A program made the translations under genes and the position numbers. Below, in pieces: positions 24,002 through 37,481 of a stretch of 64,000 nt of DNA. The notes under the pieces are model-generated. The model was not told the DNA's origin. It did no database searches and saw only the letters and a list, made by a program, of their open reading frames with translations. The first letter of the stretch is position 1. Each line of letters starts with the position of its first letter. Where the stretch lies: the NCBI RefSeq assembly GCF_002078875.1, contig NC_034414.1:16771428-16835427 (forward strand), read 5' to 3'. The stretch is from Numida meleagris (Eukaryota; Chordata; Aves; Galliformes; Numididae).

Positions 24002-24194
24002 TTATTCAACTTTCAGTCTTTTATATTTTAGTTGCACATGTAGGATCTGGGATAAACACCTCCCAAATTCCTCCATGATCATGCTTTCAGCTAGACAGAC
24101 AGAGTAACCTCCTTTTTCTGCTTCTTCAGCTTGCACCAGGAGACAAGCACATGTTGCTTTCACATCTTCCCAAGATATAGATACAGCTGGTTCC
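24002..24194 (-). CDS. TESMIN: TESMIN last coding exon
   Basis: The acceptor (TTTCCATGTCAG) precedes GGAACC, which completes an Arg codon from the previous exon. The exon encodes 63 residues after the split codon and stops with TAA at 24002-24004. Its [17 protein letters not shown] and [10 protein letters not shown] stretches match my memory of the tesmin C-terminus and are absent from LIN54. Confidence 0.88.
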
Positions 24195-27100
24195 CTGACA
24201 TGGAAAAAGAAACTAGTATAAAATATCTTCATTTTAAATACAGAAAATAATTTAAAAGACAAACTGCAAACCTCTTATCTAAGAGTTGTAAGGCACAGAG
24301 CTAGCTCAGACTAGCTGCACTGTTACTGTAAGACACATCCCTGTAGAAATCTCAGTTTTACACACAATAGCTTTTACTTCCAATGGTTTGCTTCTGAGTT
24401 TTTCTAATTAATCACATGGAAGACAGAGTTGATCTATGCAAATGCCGCCCAATAAGTGCAGATGGGGAAAGGTTATACAATAAGCCTCTTTTTCCTTATG
24501 CAAGCAACAGTCAGATCCTACATCATATACAAAGAAATATGTTAAAAAGGCTTCATAAGAATCTAGGAGGTATTATCTGTATCAGACTACTGCTGTTAAA
24601 GGAAGTAGAATCAAGACTCTCAAGGATTCCCTGAATGGCACCTTAGCAACTTTCCTTTGAAAAAAACCCTTGAAACTATCAGTTGTTAACGTCATAACTC
24701 CTGCCGCTACATTAATAACAACACTCATTCTATTGGCACCATCTACTCAATCAATATATTACCCACAGCAGAAATTATTCAAACATTTTCAAAACATCAC
24801 CAGAATGTTTTTAAAACAGAATTAGCAAAAGAGTTTCAAGGCAGTGGTTGATGAAAAGAAAATACTGTGTGCAAACTGATAATTTGAAAGCCTGGATTAA
24901 ATCTCACTAAAATCAATTAAAAGGTGCTTTAATTAATTTGAATTGCTATTAACAGGCATTTTTATTTAAGCCAATAACTACAAACAACCAATCAAAAAAT
25001 TAAACTGCATTAGCAAGTATAACATTAGGATAGCATAGCCTTCTTGAAAGATTTTACAAGCAAATTGCCAAAATAAAATTGACCAGCAGTGAGACAAAGG
25101 AAGAAGAGATGAGAGGAGAAGAAAAGTGGTACAAACATGCTCATTAATTGAAATCCACAAACATATTAACATACTTCTAGGGGCAAGTTTCGTAAGAAAT
25201 AAATGGGAGGCAGGGAATGAAGATAACTGAGTATGTGATCAGTACAAAAATAAGTGCTGTTTTTTAAGCAGAACTCATATCCCTGAACTGTTCATATTAT
25301 ATTCCTAAAGGACAGGAACAGCCTTCCCTTTAGATATTTTTTATTTACGTAGGAGGGCAAAAACTGTATGATTTCTTCTATATAAACCATCTGTCATTTT
25401 AGTCACCATTCTTAGGTAAATACAATAAAAATCCATTAATAATAATCCATTACAAATTAAAATCTGTTTGGAAGTGGTACTCAGGGACATGATTTAGCAG
25501 TGGGTTGTTAGGGTAGTATGGTTAGGTTGCAGTTGGACTTGATGATCTTGAAGGTCTTTTCCAACCTGAGCAATTCTGTGACTCTACGATTCTATAAGTA
25601 ATGGCTACATGAAAAAATAATGAAGTCAGATCAATGCATTATCTATTATGTCTCCAAATATTCACCTGTCTTTCTCCAATTTTGGTAAAATTTCAAACGT
25701 TGTCAAAAACGGGTTATTTTCGTCATTATTTCCAATGTCCATGTAGTTTAGCATGGTCAGATGGTTTTTTTTATCTGGACTTTCTTCATAATTTTTGCAA
25801 CCAATGCATTTGCAAATAGAGGAACACACAATCTTAGCCTGGCAAATATAGAATATTTAGAATAAAAATGTGTAAAGCTTGAATTAAACATTCACCTGAG
25901 CAACCACTGGAGTTATATCTCCAGGACTTATTCTAGATGTGCTTGTCTTGGATACACCCAGAGCGAGACCATCAGTATCAATGTAAGGAAGCACGTCTAT
26001 TCCTTCCAGGGATTCTTTTTGGAGGATGATGATTCTCTTTGCTCTGTATATTGGACAAATCAACACCCCCACAAATTTGTGGTTTGTGCAAAGACTATGT
26101 GAGCTGGCAGAAATCCATTCCTCTTTTCACCTGGAGCACAGCACTGTCTGAGAGCTCATGATACTGAACATTTTAACTGATCAACTTCAGCTAGAATTAA
26201 TTATTTGAAGTCATGACAAGACATGACAAGAGAGAGACTGCTTCCCTTATGTTCACAAAAATTTTCTGATGAACTATTCAAAGAAATAAGTGATTCTTTT
26301 TAGAGACTACTGTTTACAGAATACAATCAATGTTAATGTAATAACCACTGACAGGAAAATCCGACAGACTCACCTCAAAGCACTCGCAATAATTCTTCAG
26401 ACATCCTGAACGCTTGCAGTTACATCCTTTGTTATGGTAAGGTTTAATGTCTCCCAGTTTGCTTTGTCCAATCTTTGGCAGGAAAGCTTCTGGATTTCTA
26501 TCAAGACAGACCTAAAATAAAAAGTGTTAGATTAAGAGGATTCAAAGGCTGTTTCTATAACATCTGAGCAATATCCAATATTTAACAAAGAAATTCTTAT
26601 TTTCACTTGGTGATATGAGGAACATATGTAAGTTTTCCAAAGCATGTGAAAGCAGCAATTCAAAGATTCCAGAATACTGAGTTAAGTGGGATCTATAATT
26701 TTATGGAATATCCTAAATGACCCACCCATCTGTTACTCTTCTGGGGCTCTTCTTGTCTCTCTGCTGATACTACTTTCACCAGAAACAAAAAGTTGTCAGT
26801 GAAAAATAAACCCATGCACATATAGCTTTGCACATCTCAGAATTATTAACCATATAACGGTCCAATACAAAGTTGATACACAGAAATCAGCACTGGCTAT
26901 TCCACTGGACAGTAGCTTTTTTCAGGTCCTAGTATCTCACTCTGTCATGCCATATAAGTCAGATTAAGGAGATTCTATGCACTTTACGTACGATATTTAA
27001 GAGTGGCACAGAAACTTGTATGCTTTTCTCAAGGACAAACAAGATCTCTTATGCTCTACCATGATGCTATCTGCGGCAGAAAGGAGTGCTTAAGACTGCT

Positions 27101-30100
27101 ACGAAGTCACCAGTTCAACCACTGAAGAGCATCTGAATTCAAAACCTAGTTGTAGCATGTTGTAGCATATTGATACCAAAAACTACTGTGGCTTTGCCCA
27201 GTTGGATTTGGCAAAATTCTAATTAAATCAACTTCTTGTACGTTCCAGAGATGATCTGAATGATACAAAAGAGATCTGGAGAGCTGCATACAAGAAACAC
27301 AAACCCACCAACATATCCTTATTTTAAAGTGTCAGTAGATTAAGATGTTTCATTTTCACTTTAAACCTTACATAACAGATATGTATTTGTATAAAATAAA
27401 TTATTGCCCAGATCGTGCAGTTTGATAACCTACAAAAGTTAGCCCCCATACTGTTCAATATTCCATGAATAAAATCAGAGTTTCCTAATGTAGAGGGTCA
27501 CTGCTTCTCAGAAGTAAAGGGTTCAGTGCCGTTGTGATGAGCATAAGCTTTGCATTGCTGCTTAGTCAACCAGAAAGACTAGCACAGACAACTACAAGAG
27601 ATCTGTGAATTAAAATAATAATTTGGATAATGATAATTTCATAGAACGGTTTGGGTTGGAAGGGACCTTTAAGATCACCTAGTTCCAACCCCCTGCTATA
27701 GGCAGGGACGCCTCCCTCTAGACCAGGTTGCTCACAGCTCCATCCAGCCTGGCCTTGAATGCTTCCAGGGAGGGGGCATTCACAGCCTCACTGCGCAACC
27801 TGTTCCAGCGTCTCACCACCCTCACAGTAAAGAATTTCTTCCTAATATCTAGTCTAAATCTACACTCTTCCAGTTTTAAATCATTTCCCCTCATCCTGTC
27901 ACTACATGCTCTTACAAAAAGTCCCTCCCCAGCTTTCCTACAGGCCCCCTTCAGGTACTGGAAGGCAGCTATATAAGGTCCCCCCAGACCTTCTCTTCTC
28001 CAGGCTGAAAAGCCCCAGCTCTCCTCTCTCAGCCTGTCTTCACATGGGAGGTGCTCCAGCCCTCTGATCATCTTCATGGCACTCCTCCGTACCCTCTTCA
28101 ACAGCTCCATGTCCTTCTTCTGTTGCAGGACCCAGAACCAGAAGCAATACTTCAGGCGGGATCTCACGAGAGCAGAGTAGAGGGGCAGAATCACCTCCCC
28201 CTTGACCCACTTCTCTAGATGCAACCCGGGATATGGTTGGCCTTCAGGGCTGCAAGTGCACATTGTCGGCTCATGTTGAGTCTTTCATCAGCTGACATCA
28301 ACCTAATTCTGACTTTGAGACACAAGCTTTCCTTCAAGTGAAAACATTTTCTGAACTTTAATTTGGAGTTGCACATTTTGTTGCAAGAATGAAAATTATC
28401 ATTCCATTCATATACCACTAGTTTTAATCGAAACTATCAAAGGCTCCTTAAAAGTAAATTTAAGAGAACAAAAAATTTTTTAATTATGTAAGAAAAATAT
28501 AGCAGCAATAATTGGTAATATTTTGTAAAAAAAAACATATTTCAAAGACTAACTAGAGAAAAAACATACTAGTGTATTTTTCATACACAAAGCTGATATT
28601 GATATATACTCTTTTTTTAACTTTTATTTTCTTACCTTAATGGCTTTAAATCGTTCAATTTCATGAAGTGGATTGTTGTAACAATTATTGCAGTTGCAGT
28701 TGTTGCAAAAGTCACCACTGGCAAAGCACTCACAATATCTACAATCAATATATAAACGCAACTTAAGAAATGAAAATATTAGCTGGTTTTAAATGTTGTT
28801 TTACTTCAAGGCAGAATTTACTGTTCCTACCCCTCCTCTGTTATTTAAACATATCCAATTTACAGAGACCTTCTCTCTCTCTTATTCATTTTCACATTCT
28901 GTAAAATACACCTACTCCATAAATGAATCAAATTTTAATCGTCATGTACACATCTCTGCATTTTATTTATGCATGCATGTAAATACATAATAACACTCTG
29001 CATAATAGTTATGTCGAGATTATGTAGAGAATTGAGATAGAGAAATGATACTTCAATATACAGCATTTACATTCTATAAACAATTTTCTAGATACACTCT
29101 GAACAATGCCTTCTAGGTTCTCTTTATATTTTCCATATTTTTAATTATATGAGTGGTCCACAACTCCACCCTGAATTGTGAATTTGTGTGATACTGGTTG
29201 ACATAAACTGTTGATCTTTAACTAAAGATCAGATGAGCAATCTTTGCCCCATATGGCTTGTTCATTAGAATACATTTATTGTATGCTTATTCTTTCAAAC
29301 ATACACTGCTATTAATATTTAGTAAATGATGATAAGCTATTACTTACAATTTAAGACACTGAGATTTTGTGCAGCTGCATGGTTTCTTAGACTTTGTAAT
29401 CCCTGAACCAAAAGGTAGGCTACACAGATTGAAAGAGGAAGAAAATAAATAAATATATATATATATATATATACAAATCAAAAATTGGTCTTTTCTTTTG
29501 AAACTTTGATACTTTTTTTTTTTTTGCACCAATTGCAGTGCTATTTAACAGACTGTGGAGTCACAGAACAAGTGACAAAAAGAGAAGACAATCTCCTGCT
29601 ATCCACCAGTTGACACTACTGGGGGCAGGTCAGCAACCAGTCAGAGCCCAGTAACTGCAGTGCAACTGCAAAGCACTCTCATCCGTCACACTGGGCTTGC
29701 ATCTGCCTTGTATTTAAAAATGATCTGCAATTAAGGTTTATTAAAAGAATCCCATTAGCGTTAGAAATATGAGCTAAACACGTTAATTATATTTTGAAAC
29801 ATATCAGTTAACTCAGAAAATTAAATGTTTTTCAGACACATTTACAGCACAATTGCACTGATCCTATGAAACCTTGGAAGCCTCGACCACCAGTAAACGG
29901 AATAATGGCTACCATGATATATACACAAATCACTTACAAAATTGCATGAGAAGCAGCTCTGTAACACAAAGATGACTAGGAGTCTTTGACAGCATAAAAT
30001 TCAAAATTCATAATGGATTAATTGTTGCAAGCATCTTACCCAGTTGAGGTCATTTTCACTTGTAGATTTGATTCTGGTTGGAAAGGGGAAGTGCTAGCTA

Positions 30101-33100
30101 CTGATTGTAAGTATTCGTGTTCAAACTGTTCAAGATAAAACACATATAGCTTGTTCATATGAAATTTTAAAAACAGACTCCTGTGAGTTAAAAAAGTAAC
30201 ACAAAAAAAAATGCTCTGAGGATGCTCTGTTTGCCATGCATAGTGATAAAACTCATGGAAGTACAAAGCTGTGAAAACTGCATGCATTTCCTCTTCGAAA
30301 CTGCTCAGTATGTCAGGATACCCATTTCTTCCAATGCAAAGCATCAAGAAGAGTTGCCAGTGCTGCAGTATTTGCACACTGTTTTCAATGTACTGATAAT
30401 TCTAAGTTCAGTTGCTTTTAATTCCAGTAGTCAACTAAAACTGGCTAGTGGCTTGATGATGTATATTACGTTCAGCTGCAGTACGGCATCTAATTGGTTG
30501 AAGACTAAGCAAATTAAAAAAAATGTATTAGCTTACAGTTCAACAAAACAGACCGCGGATTTTTTCTCTTCAGACATACAATAGCCTAGTAAAACAGTCA
30601 CAAGGAAGTGCTGTGAGTACTTGTAAATCACACTTATTTTAATTGGTGATGAATCTAGCTGCCAATGAGGAAGAAAATCAATATATTTAAAGTAAGAGAA
30701 GAAATCTAGGGAACAACAGGCTGGGGATAAAATTAGAGAAAGAACTGCAATCCTGTCTACACCACCAGAATGTTTAGGCACCAATTTGTCAGTACACTAC
30801 TTTTAGTGAAGAAAGACTCTGTAGTTCATTTCTCCATCTGGCCCTTGGGTTCTTAATTTCCTCTTTTGCGAGGGTGGCTGTTACCCACAAACCATCTGCT
30901 GTGTTTGTACTGACATTACATTCATTTAACACAAATCAGAAGTTAACAGGTAAACATTTGCTATCATTTTTGCTGCCAGCTCTGTTGGAAGTGACAAGAG
31001 AAATCAAACATCTGCAGAGATTTTGTCTTCTGTTTCATTTTTTAAAAGAAATTGAAGTACAGTTCTACTGCTCCATTAGCAAATAATAATTGAGAAAATT
31101 ATAAAGGTTTACTGACTATTAAGTCCTAATCAAGAAGTACAGTTGTAAGGAATCCTACTGGAAGAAAATATTCTCCTGGTAAAAGTCAATGTGTTTTCCT
31201 TCACCTCTCAAAAGAGAGGTAGAATGGTTCTCAGAAATAATGTAAGTTATATAAATACCAAATTCAAGTTTGCAAAATTGGAATTTATTTTTCTCACGGA
31301 AAAGTGCATTTTTAATTCTATTATTATTTAAAGAAAATTCTCAAATCAAAAGCCTTTGTACGCAGAAAGTATACTGGAATGTAAAACTAACCTGTCTAAA
31401 CTAGCTAAAATGTCTTTAGAAAACGCATACAATTGTTACTTCCTGACATTAGACACAAGAATCTATTTTAAGAAAAGGAAGGTTTATACTCTGCTTAATA
31501 CATGACAAGAGTAAAGCTTCTTTACCTCTTGTTTGTTTGAATCCAGATTACCTGAATCAGGCAAAAACTGCCCCAGTACAGCTGATACAGGGTTGCCCAC
31601 ATCTGGAAAGATGACATTTGACTACTCACAATGTATAAAGCTTAATTTATGCATAAAACTTTTTGAATTAAGCGAACAGGCAAATGTGTAGTTTTGACTT
31701 TTTATATTAATAAAAAATAAAAAAACAACCTACAACATTTCCTGACAGTGTCCCTCATTTGTCTGCACTATCTGCTACAATTTAGTTTGGAGAGCAAACC
31801 TACTCTACACTTGTATCAAAGAAGGACCTAGAAGTTCATTCTTCAGAAAAGTTTTTCTCAGTTAGAAAGGAACGCTGACAATACAAAAATACTCCTTTAC
31901 AGAAGAACTCAACTCTTCACCAGTATTTCAGCTAGGAATGTGGGCAGATGTTTTTACTCTATGACATCAAGTATACTTAATTAGAAACAGCATAGATGTA
32001 ATATTTTGATATGAAAAACAACCAAAACACAGGTTTATCCTGAGCTCCTCTTTTATGAATTTCCAGAATTCTGACAGAGTATCTGGAATGGAAGTCCTTA
32101 GCTTATTAAAAAACAAACAACAAAAAAGCAACAACTGAAAAATCTATGAAGAAATCCATGGCTGTAAGACTTAGGTTTTGAGCAAGTCCCTGTGAGGCAC
32201 TGCATTTAAGAAAATAAGTATCTTAGGTGATGTAGAAAAAAAGTAAGCACTACTCCATTAGTCTTACTGAGATTACAATATTAATCCTACATTTAAAGAA
32301 ACTTTTTAGATACAGATTCTGGGCCTACATCTTTTACTTACAGTAAAATGAAAGAAAGCTTGGACAAATAAAAACTAAAACAAACAAAAAGTCAGTGCTC
32401 TCCTCAGATTTTTCTTCCCTAATGTTGAAGCAAATTAACAAGAGCTTGAATTTTTTTAATAGCCACATTATCTTCAACTTGAATGTGCCTGGTTTACTCT
32501 TCTGATAAATATAAACAAACACACTCCATAACTAGAGCACCTGCTGAGATTCAAACACTCAGCGTCTACTGACACCAAGAATGGTGCATGTATGGTGCCT
32601 AGTAATAAAAGGCTTTGGTTTCACAACAAGGTTGAAACACGCCACTGAAATAAGAAGATATTGCTAAGTGAAGAAATAATGTTTATGTTTCTGTGGAAGC
32701 TATATTTGGGTAAAGAAATATTTAAATAAACCTAAACTTCTCTTAAGAAGTGTTGCTTCTAAGATGAAAACGTATTGTTCCACTAAACATCTGAATAGCT
32801 AAACAATTAACTTGGAGACCTCAGAAACCATCTTCTTTAAAAACGGCTGGAATTTCAACTTCACTGAATGATAGAATTATTTGTGGGACATTTTGAATCC
32901 CAAAGCTAAAGCACACCCAGCAGCCCTCAATGATGCTCCTCATTTATAGTGAAACAGTGACACTTTGTGGTATGCGAGGGTAAATGCAACTATAAACAAG
33001 TGCTTTATGCTAACCAGGCTCCTTCACGAAGGAAGTTAATCTGTATACTAAAAAATTTAATTACATTCAACCTGTCCATTACATCATTTGCATAACAATT

Positions 33101-36100
33101 AAATACGTAATTTTTTAAATTATTACAAAATAAAGTAAAATAACTTATGATAGCTATACTAGCTTTGGCTCATCTCTCCTCATTGCAGCTTAAGAAAATA
33201 AACACATGCAGTTGCACTTTAACTATGATCTGCTATCTGACATGCTAGAGATGACTTTAACTCTGATTTTACCAGATTGAAGATAATTATGCTGGTCTTC
33301 ATACTGTGGAATTAGATGAATTGTTTTTAGATCCTGCATGCCACAATCCTTTACACAGAGTATTTGAGTACCTCCTTCCAATTGGCAGATCATCTGGAAT
33401 AAATAAATAACGATAACCTTCTATCTAAGAAGCTGTAATTCTAAGCATATAGACAAAATGGTTTTCTTAAGAGCAATGTGCTTCATAAATCTGTATCACC
33501 ACAGGCTGGAGTCTCTCAGACAAATGGATTATTGTACACAAAGATGTTTGCTTTTTGACCCTTTCAGTTTGTTTGGTTTTGGAAGCAGCTGTAATACTGT
33601 AGCTGCTCAGCCTAGGGTGGGATGCACTCCTGGTTCTCTAAACTGTTCCATAGGGTTTTGCATAACATGTTCTAGCTAGTTTTCTAATATGCTGGCCTAA
33701 CATTCAGTTCCCTATCCAGAACAAACCTCATTTCACTTCAATGTTTCATGTCATTTATTCAGATGTGACTGTAAATCAAGACCGCTCCTTTGTGAAATAA
33801 TCTTCATATTACCGTATGTAGCCTTGAAATAGAAAATAACATTTTATACATAAAATAGTGCTGCAACTAATTAAAATTTAGTCTCTGAGTTTGAGAAAAG
33901 CATTGTCTAATCAGTCTTGACACAGAACTTACTACATGGGATTTTTGGTGCCCATGGGGTACAAGTAAGTTAACATTTCCTTTAGTATAGAGTTCTTTTA
34001 TCAATTACCAGACATAAATTACCAGAGGGCTGGAATCATTTCTGTGTAAATATCTGGGTTCCTCTGCTACACCATGCAATGCTAGTAACTCGCAGTTAGA
34101 CTCATCAATGTTTGAACTCTGAAAAACTGCTCCATCTCCATGATTCTCCGTAACATTTCTAATTGCATCTCTTACTTCGGCCTGAAAAAAACAAGTATTA
34201 TACCTTAACAGGCACTCCTTAAAATCTTCATTGAATTCCAGGCACACACCATGAATTTAAAAATCAAATGCATACTTACTATTTCATCATAGACAGAAGC
34301 ACTAGTCTGAGGCAAGCCATAGATAGCACCGGAGCATTCTTGTAAATAAAATAAAGTTTTGTTTATTAAGACATCTGTTTGCTTTTGTTTGTTTTTAATC
34401 CCAGGAACTCACTCATAGTATCAAGGAAATTCTGATGTCTCTACAGCATTACAGTCTTATTAATACTTAATATTCTCTTGTAACAGACTTCAGAAAAACA
34501 GGCTTCCATTTGTGTTTGATGTCTCTAAAAGGTTTACCCTGACCAACTGGTTAAAATCATTTACCAATGGCATTACGTTAGTTTTAGCAAGGCTGATATG
34601 TACATCAGCTTCCACTGGAAAGACTGTATACTGCTATCATACGAAGGTTAACTGGGAGACTTAATGAATTATAAAGAACAAGAGAAAATTGAAAGTAAGC
34701 CTGAACTTCATGGTTGAAGCAACAAGAATATACACGAACAAACACTGATCTGTTTCAAAACTTTCTCCCTTCAGACTTCCTTAGCTCTATTAACGTGATC
34801 AGAAGAGGCTCATACTGCAACTTCCCAAATCCAGAAATTATTTTATTTAGATATCCTTTTCTAAGAATGTAAGAGGAGCTAAAATAAATTAATTTCATAA
34901 ATTAGAAAAAAAAATCAAACTTAGTCGCTTGTAGCACTTACCGTTAAAGCAATCTGGCAAGTTTTTTGACTGCATAGAACTGTTTTGGATTCCTTTAAAC
35001 TGATCATAACAAATGCAGTTATTCTCACCTGCAACTGGAGGTATTAATGACCTGAACACCTGGAGGAAAGAATGTTTTATTTATAACTATTTTCTATATT
35101 ACCTGTTTCCTTCACAAAAAAAGGCATACAGATAAACAGAAACTGGTTTATAGTGAACTTCGACAGTGGAAATTATTTAGATTTCCAAATTATAATTAAG
35201 CACATAAATGCTGCAGAGTAACCAGCATTACCAGGTACTATTGACAGGTGAATATCACTTTTCCTTCTTCTGTTCAACATGCAGTTACAGTTTAGATCTA
35301 ATATGTTTTTAACTATAAGAGCATCATACCTGAAATCTACATTTCAATTTTCAATAATAAAGCAAATAAACAGAAATGGAACAAGTAGAAACCAACTATT
35401 CTGTAGTTTCAAATTAGAACTGAGATTGTCTGAACCAGACAAACTTCTTTCCATATCTACGTTCCCTGCTTTCTCTGCTTAATAAAGATAGTAATTTAGG
35501 GGAATAAGCAAGCAGTATAGAAACAGCCAATCAGCTTTAATTCAGTAAAATTAGTATTCATAATGTGATTATAATTTTGTTCTAATATAATAATTACAGG
35601 AAACAGAGCAGATGAAGGAAACTGATTCAGTGTGGTAAACTGTAAGGATACCAGGAAGAGAGATGGTCAGAAAGATTCTAAATCTCATTTTTAGACCCTT
35701 GTATAAAAGAGGCGAACCAACACATTTCCCTGCAGCTTGACTTTGAAGAAAGGAACTATTAAGCCTTAATCATATATATTCTTGAGAGGCTCGAAACTTA
35801 TTAATAGTTTCAAAGATTGAAGATTTTGATTATTAAAGAACTACTGATAATATTGCACATGCATGTAAAGAATCTCTGAAGCTAGAGATCCTTGTAAACC
35901 ATAACCTGAAATCAGAAAGCAAGCTAAAACACGTAAGGTTAATGTCAAAGTAGACTTCAAGCATCTCCAGATGAAATGGCCCTGGGAAATGCAGTGGGCT
36001 AGGCAGCATAAGCAATGATTTCTGTGACAGCAGGTTTCTTGCACAGACAGCCCCACAGCTGCCACCCGACTTTCAGTCTGGCACCTTGGTAGAATACTGC

Positions 36101-37481
36101 AAGAAAAAAAAATCAGACGCATTCTCAACCACGTGATTTTTTGTTAGTTTCGGGTGGGTTTTGATGCCTTTTTGAATTTCTGAACCTTAGAGTAGCAACA
36201 GTTGTTAAAATATCTACATTGAAAAGAAATGTCAACTGGTACGCTTAGTTATTTCAAAATAGCTTCCCAAAGGAAACATGGTGTTCCCCTAGAAGCTGCC
36301 CACAGAGCAAATGCTGAATGTCTTTCTCCAGAAGATATTCTACAATCATAAAGAAAGACACATCTAAGTATCTTCAATTTGAATAGTCTGCATTAAGCAG
36401 ATGGATTTGGTCCTGTGACCATCACTAAAAGTTAAATGCTGCACATCTTTATAGACAGTAATTAGTCCAACATAGAAGATGTTACCTTCAAAGAACACCA
36501 CTTACAACACTACTTCCTCTACAGATGTTTAACAATAAAGGCTGTGGTTTACCATTGCAAATAAATTAATTTCAAACTCATTTGGACTACACATTCTAAG
36601 GTGACAAGTGTGTCACCTGTAGAACTAAAGAACAAAAGTTAATATAATGTTTCTACTTTGTACAACTACCTGATAGTTGTTAATGCCAACAGTAATAAAT
36701 AAAACTGAAGAGGGTATTGTAAGGTAACATTTTTTCTTAATAAGCAAAATACCAGCCATTTGAAAATAGGGCTCCAAACACGGGCAAAAAAGAACAGCAA
36801 ACAGAACTGTATGTTCGCTGCATGTTATTTATGGGAATAGGAAATTAATTTATTTCTGTGTTTACTACTAAGTTTGTTCTAATACAAAATTTAGGACATT
36901 ACTTCAAACATTGTTTGGATCCCATCTTAAGTTTTAATGTGGTGATCCTCCACATTTAAATTACAAACAAGCACACACAGAAATTCTTATTTCACATATC
37001 TTACGGGTATGGTTCCAACATTTTGATTGACTGCTCCTTCTGAAGAGAGAACACTTGAAGTAGGAACACTGCAATTTTTATGCTGTGTCACTACAGAAGA
37101 AAGGAAACGGACACCATCTGAAGGCAGATAAGGTGAATGAGTATATTCAGCTTCTTCTGGAAGATTCAATTCTTTGAATTTTTCAAGATCTTCATTGTCA
37201 CAGCTGCTGTTTCCGTGTGGATGTATTTCAACTTTCGCTATTGTATTCTGATTTTCAGTGGGAAGAGGATACTCAAAGTGATCCAACAAAGCCTCTCCCA
37301 CATTTATAGTGTATAACTGATTGCCTTGACTAGATGACAATCCTTCTTCAACAGGATTATTAATTGCTGCAGTTTCCAGACTGAAGTTTCCAGAACTATC
37401 AGGAGTACTCTGATTTAATATTTCATTTACAAATCCATCATCTATAGCTGATCTTATGTCAAACAATATCTGATTCTCCAT
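24002..37481 (-). CDS. TESMIN: Tesmin (metallothionein-like 5), CXC-domain protein, 12 coding exons
   Basis: Exons, in transcript order: 37005-37481, 34942-35059, 34280-34338, 34023-34181, 33372-33393, 31526-31602, 30040-30125, 29348-29419, 28636-28738, 26374-26511, 25666-25838, 24002-24194. They total 1677 nt, or 558 residues plus stop, and every junction keeps phase. Residues 1-330 are Ser/Asn/Glu-rich and probably disordered. A first cysteine-rich CXC block lies at about 345-385 ([19 protein letters not shown]). A spacer with RNPEAF follows at about 395-420, then a second CXC block at about 420-453 ([17 protein letters not shown]). The C-terminus has the tesmin-type ATCACLL and [10 protein letters not shown] stretches. 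CXC blocks of this tesmin/TSO1/LIN54 family bind zinc and DNA, and tesmin is known from male and female germ cells. LIN54 is the alternative, but the C-terminus and the neighbour CPT1A favour tesmin. Human tesmin is about 508 residues, so this one is slightly longer at the N-terminus. Confidence 0.93.
25470..25600 (+). mobile_element. CR1 LINE, short 3' end in TESMIN intron 11
   Basis: Contains GTTGGACTTGATGATCTTGAAGG and CCAACCTGAGCAATTCTG, ending in ATTCTATA. About 130 bp, antisense to TESMIN, 66 bp past the exon 11 donor. Confidence 0.85.
25666..26511 (-). CDS. TESMIN: TESMIN exons 10-11: second CXC block
   Basis: Exon 26374-26511 encodes the spacer and [18 protein letters not shown]. Exon 25666-25838 continues with [20 protein letters not shown] and then a less conserved stretch. 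The paired CXC layout with the RNPEAF spacer is the hallmark of the tesmin/LIN54 family. Confidence 0.9.
27641..28300 (-). mobile_element. CR1 LINE with an open C-terminal ORF, in TESMIN intron 9
   Basis: A minus-strand CR1 with an uninterrupted 181-codon frame (27718-28263). It shows the end of the RT ORF ([54 protein letters not shown]). The 3' UTR ends in a TTCTATGA-type tail at 27641. It lies in the sense direction of TESMIN. The open frame implies it is younger than the other copies here. Confidence 0.92.
28636..29419 (-). CDS. TESMIN: TESMIN exons 8-9: first CXC block
   Basis: Exon 29348-29419 carries [12 protein letters not shown]. Exon 28636-28738 carries [19 protein letters not shown] and then [10 protein letters not shown]. 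The zinc-binding cysteine cluster is therefore split at the Leu codon (TT|A). Donors are GTAAGT and GTAAGA. Confidence 0.9.
29451..29473 (+). repeat. (AT)n microsatellite in TESMIN intron 7
   Basis: An AT run close upstream (in transcript sense) of the acceptor of the exon carrying the first CXC cysteines. Confidence 0.93.
33372..33393 (-). CDS. TESMIN: TESMIN 22-nt microexon
   Basis: The exon is ATGATCTGCCAATTGGAAGGAG, positions 33393 down to 33372 (MICQLEG plus one base), between a good acceptor (TTATTCCAG) and a GTACTC donor. Without it the flanking exons are out of phase: phase 0 after 34023 against a two-base carry-in at 31602. With it the frame closes as SSPL-MICQLEG-DVGN. It is invisible to ORF-based gene finding. 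Confidence 0.78.
37005..37481 (-). CDS. TESMIN: TESMIN first coding exon
   Basis: The start ATG is at 37479-37481 on the minus strand. The exon gives 159 residues beginning [11 protein letters not shown] and ends at CCC followed by a GTAAGA donor, phase 0. It has no cysteine-rich block. A good acceptor (pyrimidine tract ending TTTTAG) lies at 37561-37562, so the exon probably includes about 79 nt of 5' UTR joined to a non-coding exon in the CpG island. Confidence 0.88.

Noticed and set aside
25884..26072. A 62-codon minus-strand frame between TESMIN exons 10 and 11 that ends at a donor-like site
   Set aside because: It contains none of the expected CXC cysteines, and the true second CXC exon is at 25666-25838. 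The frame joins nothing in phase.
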